From contig JAOPVM010000297.1 in the NCBI GenBank assembly GCA_025966215.1, forward strand, positions 1 to 7,944: 7,944 bases of DNA. The letters are read 5' to 3'. The DNA comes from Klenkia sp. Lineage in GTDB: Bacteria; Actinomycetota; Actinomycetes; Mycobacteriales; Geodermatophilaceae. Below are positions 5,678-7,944 of the stretch, one piece after another; the first letter of the stretch is position 1, and every line of letters begins with the position of its first letter. A program made the position numbers and the translations under genes. The notes beneath the pieces are model-generated. The model worked only from the letters and a program-made list of their open reading frames with translations. It had not been told where the DNA came from and made no database searches.

Positions 5678-7009
5678 GTGAACGAGATCAGGGACGCGAT
5701 CCTGTCCGACCACCTCAGCGACATCGGGGGGCTGGCCGTGCCGGACTCCTACCGAGCGGTGCTGGTGCGCAAGGACGAGCAGGACATGTTCGAGGGCCTG
5801 CCCACCAAGGAGAAGGACCCCCGGAAGTCCCTGCACGTCGAGGAGGTGGCCACCCCCGAGCTCGGGCCCGGCGAGGCGATCGTGGCCGTGATGGCCAGCT
5901 CGGTGAACTACAACACCGTGTGGACGTCGATCTTCGAGCCGGTCAGCACCTTCGGCTTCCTGGCCCGCTACGGCAAGCTCTCCGAGCTCACCAAGAAGCA
6001 CGACCTGCCCTACCACGTGGTCGGGTCCGACCTGGCCGGCGTCGTGCTGCAGGTGGGCCCCGGGGTGAACCGGTGGAAGGCCGGCGACGAGGTCGTCGCG
6101 CACTGCCTGTCCGTGGAGCTGGAGGACCCGGCCGGCCACGACGACACGATGATGGACCCGCAGCAGCGCATCTGGGGATTCGAGACCAACTTCGGCGGCC
6201 TGGCCGAGCTGGCTCTGGTCAAGAGCAACCAGCTGATGCCCAAGCCCGACCACCTCACCTGGGAGGAGGCGGCCGCCCCCGGGCTGGTCAACTCCACCGC
6301 CTACCGGCAGCTGGTCAGCCACAACGGCGCGAACATGAAGCAGGGCGACACCGTGCTCATCTGGGGCGCCTCGGGCGGGCTGGGCTCCTACGCCACCCAG
6401 ATGGCGCTCAACGGCGGCGCCATCCCGGTCTGCGTGGTCTCCAGCCCGGAGAAGGCGGAGATCGTCCGGAAGATGGGCGCCGAGCTGGTCATCGACCGCT
6501 CGGCCGAGGGCTACGCCTTCTGGAAGGACGAGCGCACCCAGGACCAGAAGGAGTGGCAGCGGCTGGGCAAGAAGATCCGTGAGCTGACCGGCGGCGACGA
6601 CCCCGACATCGTCTTCGAGCACCCGGGTCGGGAGACCTTCGGCGCCAGCGTGTACGTCGCCAAGAAGGGCGGCACGATCGTCACCTGCGCCTCGACCAGC
6701 GGGTACATGCACGAGTACGACAACCGGTACCTGTGGATGAACCTCAAGCGGATCATCGGCTCGCACTTCGCCAACTACCGCGAGGCGTGGGAGGCCAACC
6801 GGCTCATCGACAAGGGCCTGATCCACCCGACGCTGTCCAAGGTCTACGGCATGGACGACGTCGGGCAGGCCGCCCTCGACGTCCACCGCAACGCCCACCA
6901 GGGCAAGGTCGGTGTGCTCACGCTGGCCCCCGAGGAGGGGCTCGGCGTGCGCGACGAGGCCAAGCGGGCCCAGCACCTGGACGCGATCAACCGCTTCCGC
7001 GGCCTGTGA
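5678..7009 (+). CDS. ccr: Crotonyl-CoA carboxylase/reductase
   Basis: This enzyme of the medium-chain dehydrogenase/reductase superfamily uses NADPH and CO2 to convert crotonyl-CoA to (2S)-ethylmalonyl-CoA. That is the key step of the ethylmalonyl-CoA pathway and a source of polyketide extender units. The 443 residues match the family length (about 430-450). The catalytic N-terminal domain carries SSVNYNTVW at 74-82 and GFETNFGG at 167-174. The NADPH-binding loop is WGASGGLGSYATQ at 229-241. All four residues that bind CO2 in the Kitasatospora setae enzyme (Asn81, Phe170, Glu171, His365) are found here with a constant offset of two: Asn79, Phe168, Glu169 and His363. This marks a true carboxylase and not a plain enoyl reductase. 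The start is GTG at 5678, behind GGGAGA with 5-nt spacing. A strong hairpin follows the stop codon. Confidence 0.96.
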   Translation: MNEIRDAILSDHLSDIGGLAVPDSYRAVLVRKDEQDMFEGLPTKEKDPRKSLHVEEVATPELGPGEAIVAVMASSVNYNTVWTSIFEPVSTFGFLARYGKLSELTKKHDLPYHVVGSDLAGVVLQVGPGVNRWKAGDEVVAHCLSVELEDPAGHDDTMMDPQQRIWGFETNFGGLAELALVKSNQLMPKPDHLTWEEAAAPGLVNSTAYRQLVSHNGANMKQGDTVLIWGASGGLGSYATQMALNGGAIPVCVVSSPEKAEIVRKMGAELVIDRSAEGYAFWKDERTQDQKEWQRLGKKIRELTGGDDPDIVFEHPGRETFGASVYVAKKGGTIVTCASTSGYMHEYDNRYLWMNLKRIIGSHFANYREAWEANRLIDKGLIHPTLSKVYGMDDVGQAALDVHRNAHQGKVGVLTLAPEEGLGVRDEAKRAQHLDAINRFRGL

Positions 7010-7015
7010 GCGACC

Positions 7016-7053
7016 GGCCGGTCCGTCTCCTGTGAGAGTGGGACGGACCGGCC
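7016..7053 (+). terminator. Strong hairpin terminator after ccr
   Basis: A perfect 12-bp stem (7016-7027 with 7042-7053; arms GGCCGGTCCGTC and GACGGACCGGCC) encloses a 14-nt loop. The stem starts 7 nt after the ccr stop. No T-tract follows. It should end the mce-ccr transcript before the FilP-like gene, which then needs its own promoter in the remaining 43 nt or inside ccr, or depends on read-through. Confidence 0.65.
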
Positions 7054-7082
7054 CGACACGCCCACCAGGGGCATCCAGGTCT

Positions 7083-7088
7083 GGGAGG
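7083..7088 (+). promoter_or_regulatory. Ribosome binding site of the FilP-like gene
   Basis: GGGAGG lies 8 nt before the ATG at 7097 and supports that start. Confidence 0.65.
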
Positions 7089-7096
7089 ATGCCCGC

Positions 7097-7944
7097 ATGA
7101 GCGACCCCCGCCCCGACCTGCTGCCGCTCCGCGAGGCCACCTACTCCTTCGAGGTGGTCCGCAAGGGCTACGACCGCGACCAGGTGGCCGAGGCCATCGA
7201 ACGCCTGGACGCCGACCTGCGCGTCACGATGGCCGACCGGGACGCCGCCGCGACCCGCTCGTCGGACCTGGCCTCCCAGCTCTCGGCACTGCACCAGGAG
7301 ATGGAGGGTCTGCGGCGCAAGGCCGCCAGCGCCGGGGCTCCCACCTTCGAGAACATGGGCGAGCGCATCTCGCACATGCTGCGGCTGGCCGAGGAGGAGG
7401 CCGCGGAGATCCGGCGGTCCGCCCAGGAGGAGGCCGACCAGGTCCGCGAGCGCATCGCCGCCGACGACCAGACCGCCCGCCAGCGGCACGCCGCCGCCGA
7501 GGCCGAGGTCCAGCGACTGGTCACCGAGGCGCGCCAGCAGGCCGAGCAGGTCACGGCCGACGCCCAGACCGCTGCCGAGGAGAACCTGACCGCCGCCCAG
7601 GAGCGGGTCGCCCGCCTCGACGCTGAGTCCCAGGCCCGGCGGACCAAGATCGAGGAGGACTTCGAGATCGCCCAGCGGTCCCGGCGCACCGAGGCCGCCC
7701 GTCTGGAGGACGAGCGGGACCGGGGCTCCCGGCAGGCCGCCGAGCAGCGGGTGGCCGCCGCGCAGGCGCACGCCGCCGGTCTCATCGCCGACGCCGAGGC
7801 GCAGGCGGCCTCGATCCGCCGGGTGCGCGAGGAGCTCACCTCACGGCTGCACGAGGTCCGCACCCTGCTGGGGACGCTCCCGGACCTGGGCGACCGCCCC
7901 GACCCGCAGGCGCCCAAGCCGAGCGCCCCGCAGCCCGCCCAGCA
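7097..7944 (+). CDS. filP: FilP-like coiled-coil cytoskeletal protein with DivIVA-type N-terminus (3' end missing)
   Basis: The frame is open from ATG 7097 to the window edge, giving 282 codons without a stop. Residues 16-40, with YSFEVVRKGYDRDQV, match the short N-terminal segment shared by DivIVA, Scy and FilP proteins. A short helix (42-76) leads to NMGERISHMLRLAEEEA at 86-102. After this comes a long, nearly unbroken Ala/Glu/Gln/Arg-rich coiled coil to about residue 260. The tail then becomes Pro-rich and disordered. Streptomyces FilP (about 310 residues) has the same order of parts, so only the last few dozen residues are probably missing. The much larger Scy is less likely because the coiled coil has already ended. 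FilP forms filaments that bind the polar DivIVA scaffold and stiffen growing tips. Older annotations call such proteins 'cellulose-binding' from a Streptomyces reticuli homologue. The assignment to FilP and not another DivIVA-domain coiled coil is by architecture and neighbourhood. Confidence 0.75.
   Translation, partial: MSDPRPDLLPLREATYSFEVVRKGYDRDQVAEAIERLDADLRVTMADRDAAATRSSDLASQLSALHQEMEGLRRKAASAGAPTFENMGERISHMLRLAEEEAAEIRRSAQEEADQVRERIAADDQTARQRHAAAEAEVQRLVTEARQQAEQVTADAQTAAEENLTAAQERVARLDAESQARRTKIEEDFEIAQRSRRTEAARLEDERDRGSRQAAEQRVAAAQAHAAGLIADAEAQAASIRRVREELTSRLHEVRTLLGTLPDLGDRPDPQAPKPSAPQPAQ

Noticed and set aside
5609..7771. Very long open frame on the minus strand opposite ccr and the FilP-like gene
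   Set aside because: Its translation is a Gly/Val/Leu/Asp-rich sequence with no recognisable domain. It is antisense to two clearly recognised proteins. Long antisense frames are expected in DNA this GC-rich because stop codons are rare.

Overview
The window is very GC-rich DNA, with codon third positions almost all G or C. It is packed with bacterial genes that use ATG and GTG starts behind GGAGG-type ribosome sites. Gene content (crotonyl-CoA carboxylase/reductase, an actinobacterial-type methylmalonyl-CoA epimerase, MeaB and a FilP-like DivIVA-domain coiled-coil protein) points to a high-GC actinomycete. Something near Geodermatophilaceae or related families is plausible, but the family-level placement is an impression only. 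I see no rRNA, tRNA, CRISPR, insertion sequence or phage signature.

Layout. The left edge (1-82, minus) holds the first 27 codons of an unidentified gene. It is followed by a 313-nt non-coding stretch with a good CRP/FNR-like palindrome at 133-148 and a hairpin at 357-390. A compact minus-strand operon then reads from right to left: thiolase (4052 to 2847), MeaB GTPase (2844 to 1894) and a PYROXD2/phytoene-desaturase-like FAD oxidoreductase (1868 to 396). Gaps inside it are 2 and 25 nt. A 147-nt divergent promoter region (4053-4199) separates it from a plus-strand alpha/beta hydrolase of the non-heme chloroperoxidase/perhydrolase type (4200-5036), which is closed by a strong hairpin. Next come methylmalonyl/ethylmalonyl-CoA epimerase (5144-5605), crotonyl-CoA carboxylase/reductase (5678-7009), another strong hairpin, and a FilP-like coiled-coil gene that runs off the right edge (7097 onward).

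How it works together. Thiolase makes acetoacetyl-CoA. Ccr reductively carboxylates crotonyl-CoA to ethylmalonyl-CoA. The epimerase interconverts the C2 epimers of ethylmalonyl- and methylmalonyl-CoA. MeaB protects and loads the B12-dependent acyl-CoA mutases that act next. The window therefore looks like part of an ethylmalonyl-CoA / methylmalonyl-CoA locus, used for C2 assimilation or for supplying polyketide and fatty-acid extender units. The mutase and the remaining pathway enzymes are not in view. The order MeaB-thiolase-epimerase-FilP resembles, from memory, the Streptomyces coelicolor SCO5400-SCO5396 neighbourhood, with the hydrolase and ccr as extra genes here.

I do not see a clearly undescribed system. 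The points most worth checking are a His-to-Gln change at a metal-ligand position of the epimerase, the link between central CoA metabolism and a cytoskeletal gene, and a few candidate operator palindromes.
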